Part shown: positions 1 to 8,035 of the stretch, in pieces
How positions within the stretch are numbered: position 1 is the stretch's first letter
Layout of the letters: every line of letters starts with the position of its first letter
Source of the DNA: Sphingomonadaceae bacterium
Lineage (GTDB): Bacteria; Pseudomonadota; Alphaproteobacteria; Sphingomonadales; Sphingomonadaceae
Length of the DNA stretch: 45,145 nucleotides
Assembly: GCA_029268145.1 (NCBI GenBank)
Contig: JAJUHA010000016.1
Location: 1 to 45,145, forward strand
Reading direction: 5' to 3'
Position numbers and translations under genes: made by a program
Notes under the pieces: generated by a model
Told to the model about the DNA's origin: nothing
The model's input: the letters and a program-made list of their open reading frames with translations, nothing else
The model's database searches: none

Positions 1-234
1 CGGGGCGGCCTGGTCCGGCGCGGGTTCGGGGGGGGCGGGTGTGGATGGCGCCGGCGCGGGCGCGGGCGCCGACGGGCTTGGCGTGGTGGTGACGGGGCCG
101 ATGTCGACGAACTCGACCGGAACCACGTCGCTCGCCACGAAGGCCGGCGGCGCGAGGCGGATCGCGACCGAAAGGGCAAGGAGAAGCGCGAGATGGGCGA
201 GCGCGGCGATGGCCAGCGCACGGCCTTCGGTCAC
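1..234 (-). CDS. tolA: TolA-like protein, N-terminal part (cut by window edge)
   Basis: Only the first 78 codons are in the window; the gene continues past base 1. I start it at GTG 234, which overlaps the tolR stop in a GTGA junction. The visible part has a short N-terminus, one hydrophobic segment at about residues 6-25, the stretch VEFVDIGP, then a Pro/Ala-rich run (APAPAPAPSTPAPPEP). This fits TolA/TonB-type proteins, which are anchored in the inner membrane and span the periplasm, linking the TolQ-TolR motor to the outer membrane. The position directly after tolQ and tolR makes TolA the likely identity. The C-terminal domain that would separate TolA from TonB is outside the window. Confidence 0.8.
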   Translation of the reverse strand, partial: MTEGRALAIAALAHLALLLALSVAIRLAPPAFVASDVVPVEFVDIGPVTTTPSPSAPAPAPAPSTPAPPEPAPDQAAP

Positions 235-680
235 GGCGCGAAGGGCCGCTCGGCGCGCGGCCGATTCACCAGGGCAACACGGGTGAAGCCGGCACCCGTC
301 ACGTCGGCCAGAAGGCGCGCCACCTCGCCATAGGGGATGGCGGCATCGGCACGGATGACGACCCGGACGGCATTGCCGCGCGCCGCGCGGATGGCGGCAA
401 GCCGGGCCGCGAAGGCAGCGTCAGGCAGGGTCTCGTCGCCGATCTGGCGGCGGCCGTCGCGGGTCAGGGTGATCGCCAGCGGCTCCTCGTCGGCCGGAAG
501 CGCCCGCGCCGACGTCTCGGGAAGGTCGACCGCGGTGCCGGTGACGAGGAGGGGCGCTGCCACCATGAAGATGATGAGGAGCACGAGCATCACGTCGACC
601 ATCGGGGTCACGTTGATCTCGGCCATGGGTGCGCGCCGCCGGCGCCGGCCGGCAGCGCTGCCCGGGACGCCCATCGCCAT
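231..680 (-). CDS. tolR: TolR (ExbD/TolR family)
   Basis: This 149-residue protein is the proton-motive-force-linked partner of TolQ in the Tol-Pal complex, which keeps the outer membrane attached during division. After a short basic N-terminus (GRRRRRAP) comes the family signature MAEINVTPMVDVMLVLLIIF. The Asp in MVDVML within the single membrane segment is the conserved proton-path residue. The periplasmic domain follows (PLAITLTRDGR, AIPYGEVARLL). The start ATG at 680 overlaps the tolQ stop by one base (TGATG), and the stop overlaps the tolA start. ExbD is the alternative, but ybgC upstream and the TolA-like gene downstream favour Tol. Confidence 0.93.
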   Translation of the reverse strand: MAMGVPGSAAGRRRRRAPMAEINVTPMVDVMLVLLIIFMVAAPLLVTGTAVDLPETSARALPADEEPLAITLTRDGRRQIGDETLPDAAFAARLAAIRAARGNAVRVVIRADAAIPYGEVARLLADVTGAGFTRVALVNRPRAERPFAP

Positions 681-1375
681 CAGCGCGTGCCTTCCTGGTC
701 GAGCTCGCGCGAAAGCATGGCGTGGAAGGCCGAGGAGAAGGCGGCGAGCCGGTCCTCGAGGCGGGAGATGAGATGGAGCAGGCGGTTGTAACCGATGACG
801 GCGGGAATGGCCGCGAACAGGCCGATGGCGGTCGCGAACAGCGCCTCGGCGATCCCGGGCGCGACCACGGCGAGGCTGGTGTTCTGGGTCTGGCCGATGG
901 CGACGAAGGCGCGCATGATGCCCCACACCGTCCCGAACAGGCCGACGAAGGGCGCGACCGCGCCGATGGTCGCGAGCACGCTCAGGCGGTCGGAGAGATC
1001 CGAGACGGAGCGGTCGATCGCGGCCGCCATCACGCTGGCGAGCCGGGCCCGGACCCCCTCGCGGTCGATGGCCGTGCGCCCGTCGGTCGAGGCCTTCCAT
1101 TCCTCCATGCCGGCGCGGAACAGGGCAGCGGCGGGATGGTCGCCGCGGCCGCCATCGATGTCCTCGAGCGTCCGCGCGGTCCAGAAGCGGGTCTCGAAGG
1201 CGACGACCTCGCGTTTCAGGCGGGCGAGCAGGCGCGAGCGCTCGATGATGATCGCCCACGACCAGACCGAGGCGGCAAGCAGGCCGAGCATCACCAGCTT
1301 CACGACGATGTCGGCCTCGAGGAAGAGCGCCAGCGGCGACATGTCGGTCACAGGCGCCATCACCAGCTTGTCCAC
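680..1375 (-). CDS. tolQ: TolQ (MotA/TolQ/ExbB proton channel family)
   Basis: This 231-residue inner-membrane protein forms the proton channel of the Tol-Pal system with TolR. A first membrane segment lies near residues 18-40 (VVKLVMLGLLAASVWSWAII). The conserved C-terminal pair of helices contains ATIGAVAPFVGLFGTVWGIM and a second hydrophobic stretch ending AAIPAVIGYNRL; these are MotA_ExbB hallmarks. The start is GTG 1375, with a GGAAAGG ribosome site about five bases upstream. ATG 1360 is an alternative, five codons in. ATG 1380 is out of frame. Order ybgC-tolQ-tolR-tolA on one strand is the standard Tol operon. Confidence 0.94.
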   Translation of the reverse strand: MDKLVMAPVTDMSPLALFLEADIVVKLVMLGLLAASVWSWAIIIERSRLLARLKREVVAFETRFWTARTLEDIDGGRGDHPAAALFRAGMEEWKASTDGRTAIDREGVRARLASVMAAAIDRSVSDLSDRLSVLATIGAVAPFVGLFGTVWGIMRAFVAIGQTQNTSLAVVAPGIAEALFATAIGLFAAIPAVIGYNRLLHLISRLEDRLAAFSSAFHAMLSRELDQEGTR

Positions 1376-1472
1376 GCCATCCTTTCCGCTTTTCCGGCCG
1401 CCTGGCTCCCGCGGGGGGCGGCCCCGGCGCCTGCACCCGCCCGGGTGCCGCTGCTCCTGTTGCGCCGGCTCT

Positions 1473-1886
1473 TTATGCGGACTGAACGGCGCCGCTCAAG
1501 CCGCGATAGCGCTCGACCCAGGCGGCCGGCTGGCGGCGCGGCCGGCCGGCGGGTGTCAGGAAGGCGGCGCGGACGGTCGCGTCGACGAGGAGGTCGGGCC
1601 CGCGGAGGATGCGCTGGCCCATGCTGACGGTGGCGGCGCCCACTGCAAGGCAGCGGGTCTCGACCAGGAGATCGTCATCGAGCCGGGCGGGCGCCACGAA
1701 GCGCAGCGTCATGTCGGCCACGGCATAGACGCCCGCGCCGCCCTCGAACGCCGCGCGCTGGTTGATCCCGAGCAGGCGCAGCAGGTCGGAGCGGGCGCGC
1801 TCCAGGAAGCGGAGATAGCTGGCGTGATAGACGATGCCCGAGAGGTCGGTGTCCTCGAAATAGACGCGCACCGGGAAGCGGTGCAC
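1473..1886 (-). CDS. ybgC: YbgC-type acyl-CoA thioesterase of the Tol operon
   Basis: This 137-residue hotdog-fold protein has the 4-hydroxybenzoyl-CoA thioesterase signature VYFEDTDLSGIVYHASYLRF. It holds the catalytic Asp of the family (DTDLSGIVYH) and the following FLERARSDLLR. The family hydrolyses acyl-CoA or acyl-ACP thioesters and is normally the first gene of the tol-pal operon, as here. I start it at GTG 1886, the only usable in-frame start between the rplS stop and the conserved domain. The length fits the family (about 130-150). The physiological substrate cannot be read from sequence. Confidence 0.9.
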   Translation of the reverse strand: MHRFPVRVYFEDTDLSGIVYHASYLRFLERARSDLLRLLGINQRAAFEGGAGVYAVADMTLRFVAPARLDDDLLVETRCLAVGAATVSMGQRILRGPDLLVDATVRAAFLTPAGRPRRQPAAWVERYRGLSGAVQSA

Positions 1887-1927
1887 GCCCGCCTCGAGGA
1901 GTCCGCTCGCCGGAACCGGGCCGAGGC

Positions 1928-2350
1928 TCAGGCGGCCTCGCCCGCGCCGTCGCCCGCCGCGTCGGTTCCGGAGTCGGCGCCCTGGCGGGCGTCGCGGCGC
2001 TCGGCGATCCGGGCCGACTTGCCCGAGCGGCCGCGCAGATAATAGAGCTTGGCGCGGCGGACGACGCCACGGCGGACCACCTCGATCGACTCGATGGCGG
2101 GCGAGTAGAGCGGGAACACGCGCTCGACGCCCTCGCCGAAGCTGACCTTGCGCACCGTGAAGTTGGAGCCCATCCCCTTGTTCGAGCGGGCGATGCACAC
2201 GCCCTCGAAATACTGGATGCGGGTGCGGTCGCCCTCCTTCACCTTGACGCCGACGCGCAGCGTGTCGCCGGCGCGGAAGGCGGGGATCGGGCGGGCGGCG
2301 GCGAGCCTCGCGATCTGCTCGGCTTCGATGGTCTGCAACAGGTTCATCAT
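1928..2350 (-). CDS. rplS: 50S ribosomal protein L19
   Basis: L19 sits at the interface between the ribosomal subunits. The 140-residue product shows the L19 core: [39 protein letters not shown] and [18 protein letters not shown], ending with the basic [18 protein letters not shown]. The family is usually about 115-125 residues. The extra tail here is rich in Gly, Ala and Asp and probably disordered, which is common in alphaproteobacterial L19. ATG 2350 overlaps the trmD stop (four-base overlap); a second ATG lies at 2347. It is the last gene of the ffh-rpsP-rimM-trmD-rplS run. Confidence 0.96.
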   Translation of the reverse strand: MMNLLQTIEAEQIARLAAARPIPAFRAGDTLRVGVKVKEGDRTRIQYFEGVCIARSNKGMGSNFTVRKVSFGEGVERVFPLYSPAIESIEVVRRGVVRRAKLYYLRGRSGKSARIAERRDARQGADSGTDAAGDGAGEAA

Positions 2351-3108
2351 TCGTCTCCATCGCCGTGCCCGCCTGCGGGCCGGCGTTCCGGTTGCGCGGC
2401 AGAGGGCGGGCTCTTGCGGGATGCCTCCCACAGGTCGGGCCGCCATGCCCTGGTGTCCTTCTCGGCCTGGGCGCGACGCCAGGCTTCGATCGCGCCATGG
2501 TTCCCGGAGCGCAACACCTCCGGAATGCCATGTCCCTCGAAGTCGAGGGGCCGCGTGTAGTGGGGATGCTCGAGGAGGCCCTGCTCGAAGCTCTCCTCGT
2601 CCCCGCTGCGGGCCGCGCCCATTACGCCGGGAAGCAGGCGGACGCAAGCATCGAGCAGGGCGAGCACCGCGACCTCGCCGCCCGAGAGCACGATGTCGGC
2701 GAGGCAGAAGGGCTCGAGCGGGCGGGCAGCGAAGATGCGCTCGTCGAGCCCCTCGAACCGGCCGGCGAGCAGGATGGCCCCCGGCCCTGCGGCAAGCTGG
2801 CGCACGCGCGCCTGGGTGAGCCGGGGTCCGCGCGGCGTGGGGGCGAGCAGCGGCAGGCCCGGATGGCGCGCCGAGGCGGCGTCGAGGGCGCGGGCCATCA
2901 CGTCGACGCGGAGCACCATGCCCGGGCCGCCGCCGGCCGGCGTGTCGTCGACGCTGCGGTGCCGGTCGGTCGAAAAGTCGCGCAGCTGGAGCGTCTCGAG
3001 CGTCCAGCGGCCCTCGGCGAGCGCGCGGCCGGCAAGGCTCGCGCCCAGCGGCCCGGGGAACATCTCGGGGTAGAGGGTGATGACGCTGGCGTGCCAGGGC
3101 GCCGGCAT
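2347..3108 (-). CDS. trmD: tRNA (guanine-N1)-methyltransferase TrmD
   Basis: TrmD methylates G37 next to the anticodon of several tRNAs using S-adenosylmethionine, which prevents frameshifting. This 253-residue protein starts [19 protein letters not shown], then has [23 protein letters not shown], the typical substrate-loop motif. The trefoil-knot cofactor site follows ([15 protein letters not shown] and [17 protein letters not shown]). The C-terminal domain contains [21 protein letters not shown]. The start ATG is separated by one base from the rimM stop, and the stop overlaps rplS, so translation is probably coupled. The C-terminus carries a short disordered extension. Confidence 0.97.
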   Translation of the reverse strand: MPAPWHASVITLYPEMFPGPLGASLAGRALAEGRWTLETLQLRDFSTDRHRSVDDTPAGGGPGMVLRVDVMARALDAASARHPGLPLLAPTPRGPRLTQARVRQLAAGPGAILLAGRFEGLDERIFAARPLEPFCLADIVLSGGEVAVLALLDACVRLLPGVMGAARSGDEESFEQGLLEHPHYTRPLDFEGHGIPEVLRSGNHGAIEAWRRAQAEKDTRAWRPDLWEASRKSPPSAAQPERRPAGGHGDGDE

Positions 3109-3109
3109 G

Positions 3110-3628
3110 TCAGGGCTCGAGCCAGGCCGGGTCGATGACGAGCGGATCGGACAGCTCGGGCACGGCTTCGCGGGTGAGCGGCACGAGGACGGTCCGGCCG
3201 TCGGGGCGGGCCACTTCGAGAAGGTCGGAGGCACCGTAGTTGGCCATGGCGACGACCGTGCCGGCGGCCGATCCCCCCGGTGTCACCACGGCGCGGCCGA
3301 TGAGATCGGCCCAGTAGACCTCGCCCTCGGCAAGCGGCGGCAGCGCCGAGCGCGGCACGCAGAGGGCGCAGCCGCGCAGGGCCTCGGCGGCGGTCCGGTC
3401 GGCAATCTCGGCAAAGCGGGCGATGGGCCCGTTGGGACCGGCGCGCACGGCCGAGAGCGTCAGCGCCCGGCCACCGGCGGTGAAGTGGCGGTGCACGGCA
3501 AGGCTTTCGAGGCTCTCGGCGAACAGCCTGAGGCGCACCTCGCCGGCGAGGCCGTGGGCGCCGGCGATCGCCGCCAGCGCCACGGGCGCGTCAGGCCTCG
3601 GCACCCTCGCCGGCTTCGGGCGCGGCAT
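3110..3628 (-). CDS. rimM: Ribosome maturation factor RimM
   Basis: RimM helps mature the 30S subunit, binding S19 through its PRC-barrel domain. The protein opens with the RimM signature [21 protein letters not shown]. In the C-terminal PRC-barrel are [32 protein letters not shown] and [15 protein letters not shown] give the ATG start at 3628 (172 residues), which overlaps rpsP by 38 bases. A GTG at 3604 (164 residues) is nearly as plausible because it trims the unconserved MPRPKPAR head. It lies between rpsP and trmD, the standard order. Confidence 0.94.
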   Translation of the reverse strand: MPRPKPARVPRPDAPVALAAIAGAHGLAGEVRLRLFAESLESLAVHRHFTAGGRALTLSAVRAGPNGPIARFAEIADRTAAEALRGCALCVPRSALPPLAEGEVYWADLIGRAVVTPGGSAAGTVVAMANYGASDLLEVARPDGRTVLVPLTREAVPELSDPLVIDPAWLEP

Positions 3629-3992
3629 CGGCGGCGGCGGCAGCTTCTGCAGCCGCGGCAGCCTTGGCGGCGCGGGCCTCGGCGCGCTCCTTCGCCTTCT
3701 CGCCGGGCTCGCCCTTCTTCGGGTTCACCGAGGGAGTCCGGGGGCGCACGCCGGCCGCGTCGAGGAAGCGGGCCACCCGGTCGGTCGGCTGGGCGCCCCT
3801 GGCCAGCCATTCCTTCGCGCGCTCGGCGTCGAGCAGGACGCGCTGGTCCGAATCCTTGGGCAGCAGCGGGTTGTAGGTGCCGAGCTTCTCGATGAAGCGG
3901 CCGTCGCGCGGGGACCGGCTGTCGGCCACGACGATGCGATAGACGGGGCGCTTCTTGGCGCCGCCGCGGGCGAGGCGGATGGAAAGTGCCAT
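3591..3992 (-). CDS. rpsP: 30S ribosomal protein S16
   Basis: S16 is a small-subunit protein needed for 30S assembly. The N-terminal 85 or so residues are the conserved domain: [45 protein letters not shown] and [20 protein letters not shown]. The 133-residue product is longer than the enterobacterial protein because of an Ala/Glu/Lys-rich tail ([19 protein letters not shown]), probably a charged helix, as in many alphaproteobacteria. It starts nine bases after the ffh stop on the same strand and probably shares its transcript. Confidence 0.97.
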   Translation of the reverse strand: MALSIRLARGGAKKRPVYRIVVADSRSPRDGRFIEKLGTYNPLLPKDSDQRVLLDAERAKEWLARGAQPTDRVARFLDAAGVRPRTPSVNPKKGEPGEKAKERAEARAAKAAAAAEAAAAADAAPEAGEGAEA

Positions 3993-4001
3993 GCTGTGCT
4001 C

Positions 4002-5462
4002 CTAACGCTTGAAACGGAAGTTGCCGGCAACGCCGCCGGGCCCGCCCATGCTGGGGGGGAGGAGGCCGGGGGGAAGCGCGCCAGGGGGAAGCGCGCCGGG
4101 GGGAAGCCCGGCCGCCGGGTCGGCGCCGCCACCGAACATGCCGGCCAGGGCCTTCATGCCGCCCATCTTCCTGAGCCTCTTCATGGCCGTTGCCATGTCG
4201 GCGTGCATCTTGAGCAGCCGGTTCACCTCCTGCACGGTGGTGCCCGAACCCCTGGCGATGCGGATCTTGCGCCGGGCATTCAGGATCTCCGGCTTCGCCC
4301 GCTCCTTCGGCGTCATCGACAGGATGATCGCCTCGAGATGGGCGAGCGTGCTGTCGGTCACGCCGGCCTGCTTCATCGCCGCCTGCGCCTTGCCGATGCC
4401 CGGCAGCATGGAGGCAAGCGCGCCGAGCCCGCCCAGCTTCTTCATCTGGCGGAACTGGGCGAGAAGGTCGGTCATGTCGAAGCCGCCCTTCGCCAGCTTC
4501 TCCGCCATCTTCTGCGCGTCCTCGGCGTCGATCGTCTCGGCCGCGCGCTCGACGAGGCTCACCACATCGCCCATGCCGAGGATGCGCCCGGCCGCGCGCT
4601 CGGGGTGGAAGGGCTCGAGCGCGTCGAGCTTCTCGCCGGTGCCGACGAACTTGATCGGCCGGCCGGTCACCTCGCGCATCGACAGCGCCGCGCCGCCGCG
4701 CGCATCGCCGTCCATCCGGGTCAGGATGACGCCGGTGAGCTCCACCCGGCCGCTGAAGCTCCTGGCGACATTGACGGCGTCCTGCCCGGTCAGCGCATCG
4801 ACGACGAGGAGGATCTCGTGCGGCTTCGCCGAGGCGGCAACCGCCTCCATCTCGGCCATCAGCCCCTCGTCGACATGGAGCCGGCCGGCCGTGTCGAGGA
4901 GGAGGACGTCATGGCCCTGCAGCGTCGCCGCCTCGCAGGCGCGCCGCGCGATGTCGGTCGGCTGCTGGCCCGGGATGATGGGCAGCGTCGCCACCCCCGC
5001 CTGGGCGCCGAGGATCGCGAGCTGCTCCTGGGCGGCCGGGCGGTTGACGTCGAGCGAGGCCATCAGCACCTTCTTCCGGCGCTTGCCGGACAGATGCTTC
5101 GCGAGCTTGGCGGTCGTCGTCGTCTTGCCCGAGCCCTGGAGGCCGACCATCATGATGACCGCAGGCGGTGCCGCGTCGACCCGGATGTCGGCCGTCTCGG
5201 CACCGAGCGTCTCGACGAGCGTGTCGTGGACGATCTTGACGACCTGCTGGCCCGGCGTGACAGACTTCAGCACCTCGGCGCCGACGGCGCGTTCGGTTGC
5301 CCTGTCGACGAACGCCTTGACCACCGGCAGCGCGACATCGGCCTCGAGGAGGGCGATGCGGACTTCGCGCATCGCGCCGCGCACCTCGAGCTCGGTGAGC
5401 GCGCCACGGCCGCGCAGCTTGTCGAACACCGCGTTCAGGCGATCGGACAGGCTCTCGAACAC
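4002..5462 (-). CDS. ffh: Signal recognition particle protein Ffh
   Basis: Ffh is the SRP54 GTPase that, with 4.5S RNA, targets nascent membrane proteins to FtsY. I start it at GTG 5462 (FESLSDRLNAVFDKLRGRG), giving 486 residues, close to the family norm. The N domain is followed by the G domain with GLQGSGKTTTTAKLAKHL (P-loop), DVNRPAAQEQL, LLDTAGRLHVDEGLM and the TRMDGDARGGAALS motif. The Met-rich M domain follows (MLPGIGKAQAAMKQAG, RIARGSGTTVQEVNRLLKMH). The C-terminal tail is odd: a Pro/Gly repeat (LPPGALPPGALPPG) encoded by a 15-base tandem repeat. No 4.5S RNA gene was recognised nearby. Confidence 0.97.
   Translation of the reverse strand: MFESLSDRLNAVFDKLRGRGALTELEVRGAMREVRIALLEADVALPVVKAFVDRATERAVGAEVLKSVTPGQQVVKIVHDTLVETLGAETADIRVDAAPPAVIMMVGLQGSGKTTTTAKLAKHLSGKRRKKVLMASLDVNRPAAQEQLAILGAQAGVATLPIIPGQQPTDIARRACEAATLQGHDVLLLDTAGRLHVDEGLMAEMEAVAASAKPHEILLVVDALTGQDAVNVARSFSGRVELTGVILTRMDGDARGGAALSMREVTGRPIKFVGTGEKLDALEPFHPERAAGRILGMGDVVSLVERAAETIDAEDAQKMAEKLAKGGFDMTDLLAQFRQMKKLGGLGALASMLPGIGKAQAAMKQAGVTDSTLAHLEAIILSMTPKERAKPEILNARRKIRIARGSGTTVQEVNRLLKMHADMATAMKRLRKMGGMKALAGMFGGGADPAAGLPPGALPPGALPPGLLPPSMGGPGGVAGNFRFKR
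4066..4110. repeat. Three tandem 15-base units in the 3' end of ffh
   Basis: Three consecutive units of about 15 bases (ccggggggaagcgcg, with one or two changes per copy) lie at 4066-4080, 4081-4095 and 4096-4110. Read on the minus strand they encode the repeated PPGAL motif in the Ffh tail. The purine/pyrimidine asymmetry and period suggest slippage-driven length variation. Confidence 0.85.
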
Positions 5463-5606
5463 GCGGCACTCCAGACAGCGGGCTCCGGGCCCGGACAATG
5501 ACCAAGCGCGCCGGCGGGCGAACCCTCGCTGACCGGCGTGCATCCTCGGACGCTCGAAAACGGGTTTCGGGCGAGCGCTCCGGTTAGCGGGCGCGACGGG
5601 GCAAAG

Positions 5607-7100
5607 TCAAGGTGCGGCCCGCCTGGCGGCCAGGGCGGCGAGATTGGCCTCATGGTCGGCGCGTTCCAGCCGGTAGAGGGAGAGCACGGCGATCATCGCC
5701 AGCCACAGCGACAGGACGGCCGGGACATAGACGGCGCCGAGCCGGAGCGACACGGCCTCCGGAACCTCGGCCGGATCGAGCCCGGCCTCGAGCCCGGCAG
5801 CCCCGAGCACCAGCGAGGCGGCGGTGACGCCGATGCCGGTCACGGCCTTGCGGATGAAGCTGACGGCCGCGAAGAACGTCCCTTCCGAGCGGCGGCCGGT
5901 GCGGACCTCGGCCTGCTCGACGAGATCGGCCATCATGGCGGTTGCCAGGATCTGGAAGGCGATGATGAGCCCGACGTCGACGACGGTCGCCGCGGCGACC
6001 ACCCAGAACACCCAGGGCGCCTCGGCCGCAGAGGGGAGGATGCCGACCAGGCGAAGCAGGATCGGGAGCGGCGCGCCGAGGAAGGCGGCAAGCCCGAGCA
6101 GGATCGCTCCCCGACGCTTGCCGAGGCGCCGGCCGATGAAGGGCCCGAGCAGGCCGCCGAGGATGGCCGAGATGAAGACGCCGAAGGTGAGGATGGCGAT
6201 CTGCCCGCTCGGGAATCGCCAGAAGAAGATGTTGATGTAGAAGGCGAGGCTTGCGGCAAGCCCGGTCGCGATGGCGCCGAGGATGGTGGCAAGGAAGATG
6301 GCCGCGAAGGATCGCGTGCCCAGCGTCTCGCGGGTTTCGCGCAGGATGCGCGCAAGGCTCGTCTTCCGGCGCGGCGGCGGCGGCATGAGGTAGGGAATGC
6401 GCGAATGGGTGCCGAGGGCGCAGACCAGCGCGGAGACGAGGATGAGGGTGGCGCCGACGAGACCGAAGACGGTGTAGGCCTGCGGGTTGAAGCGGCCATC
6501 GGCGATCGCCGCCGTCGCGAAGGCCGGAAAGATCGCGCCGAAGCTGACGACGGTCAGCAGGTTCCCGCCGGTCCAGCCGAAATAGTAGCGAAGGGCAATG
6601 AGGCCCGAGCGCTCGTCATAATCCTGGGTAAGCTCGGGGGTGAGCGCCGAGCTCGGCACCTCGAAGAAGGTCATGAAGGTGCGGATGGTGACGGCGAGGA
6701 CAAGGAGGTACCAGAAGAGCGCGGTCTCGCTCCAGCCGGGCGGCGGGTTCCACAGGAAGAAGTAGGAAACGGCGAGCGGCAGCGCCGCAGCGTACATGAA
6801 GGGGTGGCGGCGCCCCCAGCGCGAGCGGCTGTTGTCGGACCAGGCACCGACAACCGGATCCGAGACGGCATCGAGGAGGAGCGCGACGAAGATGGCAATC
6901 CCGACCAGCCGGGCATCGAGGCCGACGACCTGGCTGTAGAACAGCAGCAGGAAATAGTTGAAGCCATTGTCCTTGACGCCATTGGCGACGGCACCGATCC
7001 CGTAGGCGATGCGCGCGGCAGGCGGAACCGGCGGCGCGGGCGCGGCAGGCGCGGCGGGGGCGTGGCCCGCGTGCGAATCCGGCTGCAGCGGCTGATGCAG
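5607..7100 (-). CDS. GPH-family (MelB-like) sugar:cation symporter of the MFS fold, apparent CTG start
   Basis: The protein has the glycoside-pentoside-hexuronide symporter pattern. Helix 1 is preceded by YGIGAVANGVKDNGFNYFLL. The hallmark loop DAVSDPVVGAWSDNSRSRWG then RRHPFMY follows helix 2. A helix 4 region (FFEVPSSALTPELTQDYDER) and the later QAEVRTGRRSEGTFFA are also typical. About 12 membrane segments and 497 residues fit the family. Translating only from ATG 6797 would remove the first two helices and half the signature, so the real start must be upstream. No in-frame ATG, GTG or TTG exists between 6797 and the upstream stop at 7170. A CTG at 7100 sits seven bases after a perfect AGGAGG. 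Substrate unknown; sugars or glycosides are likely. Confidence 0.88.
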   Translation of the reverse strand: MHQPLQPDSHAGHAPAAPAAPAPPVPPAARIAYGIGAVANGVKDNGFNYFLLLFYSQVVGLDARLVGIAIFVALLLDAVSDPVVGAWSDNSRSRWGRRHPFMYAAALPLAVSYFFLWNPPPGWSETALFWYLLVLAVTIRTFMTFFEVPSSALTPELTQDYDERSGLIALRYYFGWTGGNLLTVVSFGAIFPAFATAAIADGRFNPQAYTVFGLVGATLILVSALVCALGTHSRIPYLMPPPPRRKTSLARILRETRETLGTRSFAAIFLATILGAIATGLAASLAFYINIFFWRFPSGQIAILTFGVFISAILGGLLGPFIGRRLGKRRGAILLGLAAFLGAPLPILLRLVGILPSAAEAPWVFWVVAAATVVDVGLIIAFQILATAMMADLVEQAEVRTGRRSEGTFFAAVSFIRKAVTGIGVTAASLVLGAAGLEAGLDPAEVPEAVSLRLGAVYVPAVLSLWLAMIAVLSLYRLERADHEANLAALAARRAAP

Positions 7101-7113
7101 CGCCCGTCCTCCT
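7098..7113 (-). promoter_or_regulatory. Strong Shine-Dalgarno site with CTG initiation codon
   Basis: On the minus strand AGGAGG occupies 7113-7108, followed by seven bases and CTG at 7100-7098. This spacing is ideal, and it decides the start of the transporter gene, whose frame has no standard start codon upstream of its conserved N-terminus. Confidence 0.65.
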
Positions 7114-7169
7114 GCTCCCGGACCGAAGCCTAGAGGGCGCCCGGGGCGGGTGCAAGCCGCCCCTGCCGC

Positions 7170-7625
7170 TCAGACATAGGCGATGAAGCGGCCAAGCGCT
7201 GCAACCGCGAGCCACAGCAGGAGCGAGGCGAGCGCCATGCCGCGCAGCAGCGCCGCCGGCGGCGTTCCCCGCCACAGCGCGCGGAAGGCCAGCGCGTTGG
7301 CAAGCGCGAGGGCGATCAGCCCGCCCTTCCAGAGGAAGGCGGGATTCGCTGCAAGGGCGCGGGCATCGGCGGCGAAGAGCAGGGCGCCGGTGGTAGCCAG
7401 AAGCGCGAGGCCGGCAAGGCCGAGCGGCGTCAGCGCCCGGGCGAGCGGGGGCAGCGGCAGAGCGGGGAAGAGGCCGAGGAGGCGCAGATCGAGGAGGCCG
7501 ATCGCGCCCACGAGCAGCACCAGGCCGAGCAGGTGGAGCGTGTTGGCGACCGGGTAGGCGAGCGCTGCGCCGCGCATCCACTGGCCGAGCGCCGAGGCCT
7601 CGGCCGCGGCGGCGATCGTCTCCAC
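7170..7625 (-). CDS. Small four-helix membrane protein, DUF6644-like
   Basis: This 151-residue protein is almost entirely hydrophobic, with about four membrane segments (near 22-45, 65-85, 100-118 and 128-147). The start METIAAAAEASALGQWMRG, the His in ANTLHLLGLVLLVGAIGLLD, the DLRLLGLF loop and the KGGLIALALANALAF segment match my memory of the DUF6644 family, whose function is unknown. It begins 13 bases after the stop of the secreted His-His protein on the same strand, so the two are probably co-transcribed. The pairing of a membrane protein with a secreted candidate metal-binder is discussed as a finding. No enzymatic motif is visible. Confidence 0.75.
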   Translation of the reverse strand: METIAAAAEASALGQWMRGAALAYPVANTLHLLGLVLLVGAIGLLDLRLLGLFPALPLPPLARALTPLGLAGLALLATTGALLFAADARALAANPAFLWKGGLIALALANALAFRALWRGTPPAALLRGMALASLLLWLAVAALGRFIAYV

Positions 7626-7638
7626 GGCCAGCCGGGCG

Positions 7639-7989
7639 TCAGCGCAGTTCGACGGTCTTGCCGCCGACGATGACGCGCTCGATCCGCATTTCCCTCGTGC
7701 CGTCGCTGCGCGGATAGCCGATGAGGGTGATGACCTGGCCCCTGTCGATCATGTCCTTCGTCAGGCCGCGATTTTCCATCCGCGCGGTCGGGGCGAGGAT
7801 GACATCCCACTTCGCGCCCTGCCACGTCACTTCGGCGGTCGCGTGCGGGTTGGCCCAGTCGAGGCCGGTCAGCGCCGCCTTCACTTCGAGCACCTGCGTG
7901 GCGTCGTACGAGGACCAGCCATGGTGGGCAGCCGCCGGCGCCAGCGGCGCGGCGAGGGCGAGGAGGAGAGCGGGGAGGAGCGGACGCAT
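7639..7989 (-). CDS. Small secreted protein with predicted mature N-terminal His-His, DUF6152-like
   Basis: The 116-residue product has a clear Sec signal peptide (MRPLLPALLLALAAPLAPAA). The best cleavage site, after AAA at residue 21, leaves a mature chain starting HHGWSSYDA. The remainder is one small domain with WANPHATAEV (His49), WDVILAPTARMENRGL and VITLIGYPRSDGT. The HH...NPH...GYPR pattern resembles the DUF6152 family, of unknown function. I prefer ATG 7989, which has AAGGGA upstream, over GTG 8007. It is probably transcribed with the DUF6644-like gene and diverges from yebC, with only 46 bases between. Confidence 0.78.
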   Translation of the reverse strand: MRPLLPALLLALAAPLAPAAAHHGWSSYDATQVLEVKAALTGLDWANPHATAEVTWQGAKWDVILAPTARMENRGLTKDMIDRGQVITLIGYPRSDGTREMRIERVIVGGKTVELR

Positions 7990-8035
7990 CGGGCATTCCC
8001 TTTTCACGCGGCGCGGGCGGGGCTAGAGCCGCGCC

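Noticed and set aside
629-1627. Long plus-strand reading frames opposite tolR-tolQ
   Set aside because: They lie antisense to well-conserved genes and read as Arg/Gly/Ala/Asp-rich low-complexity protein, the usual effect of very high GC content.
3423-5501. Plus-strand reading frame of about 690 codons opposite ffh and rpsP
   Set aside because: Fully antisense to recognised conserved genes; composition is that of a GC-rich shadow and no motif is present.
3993-5606. 4.5S RNA gene near ffh
   Set aside because: No SRP RNA hairpin with the conserved GGAA tetraloop region was recognised in the short gaps around ffh.
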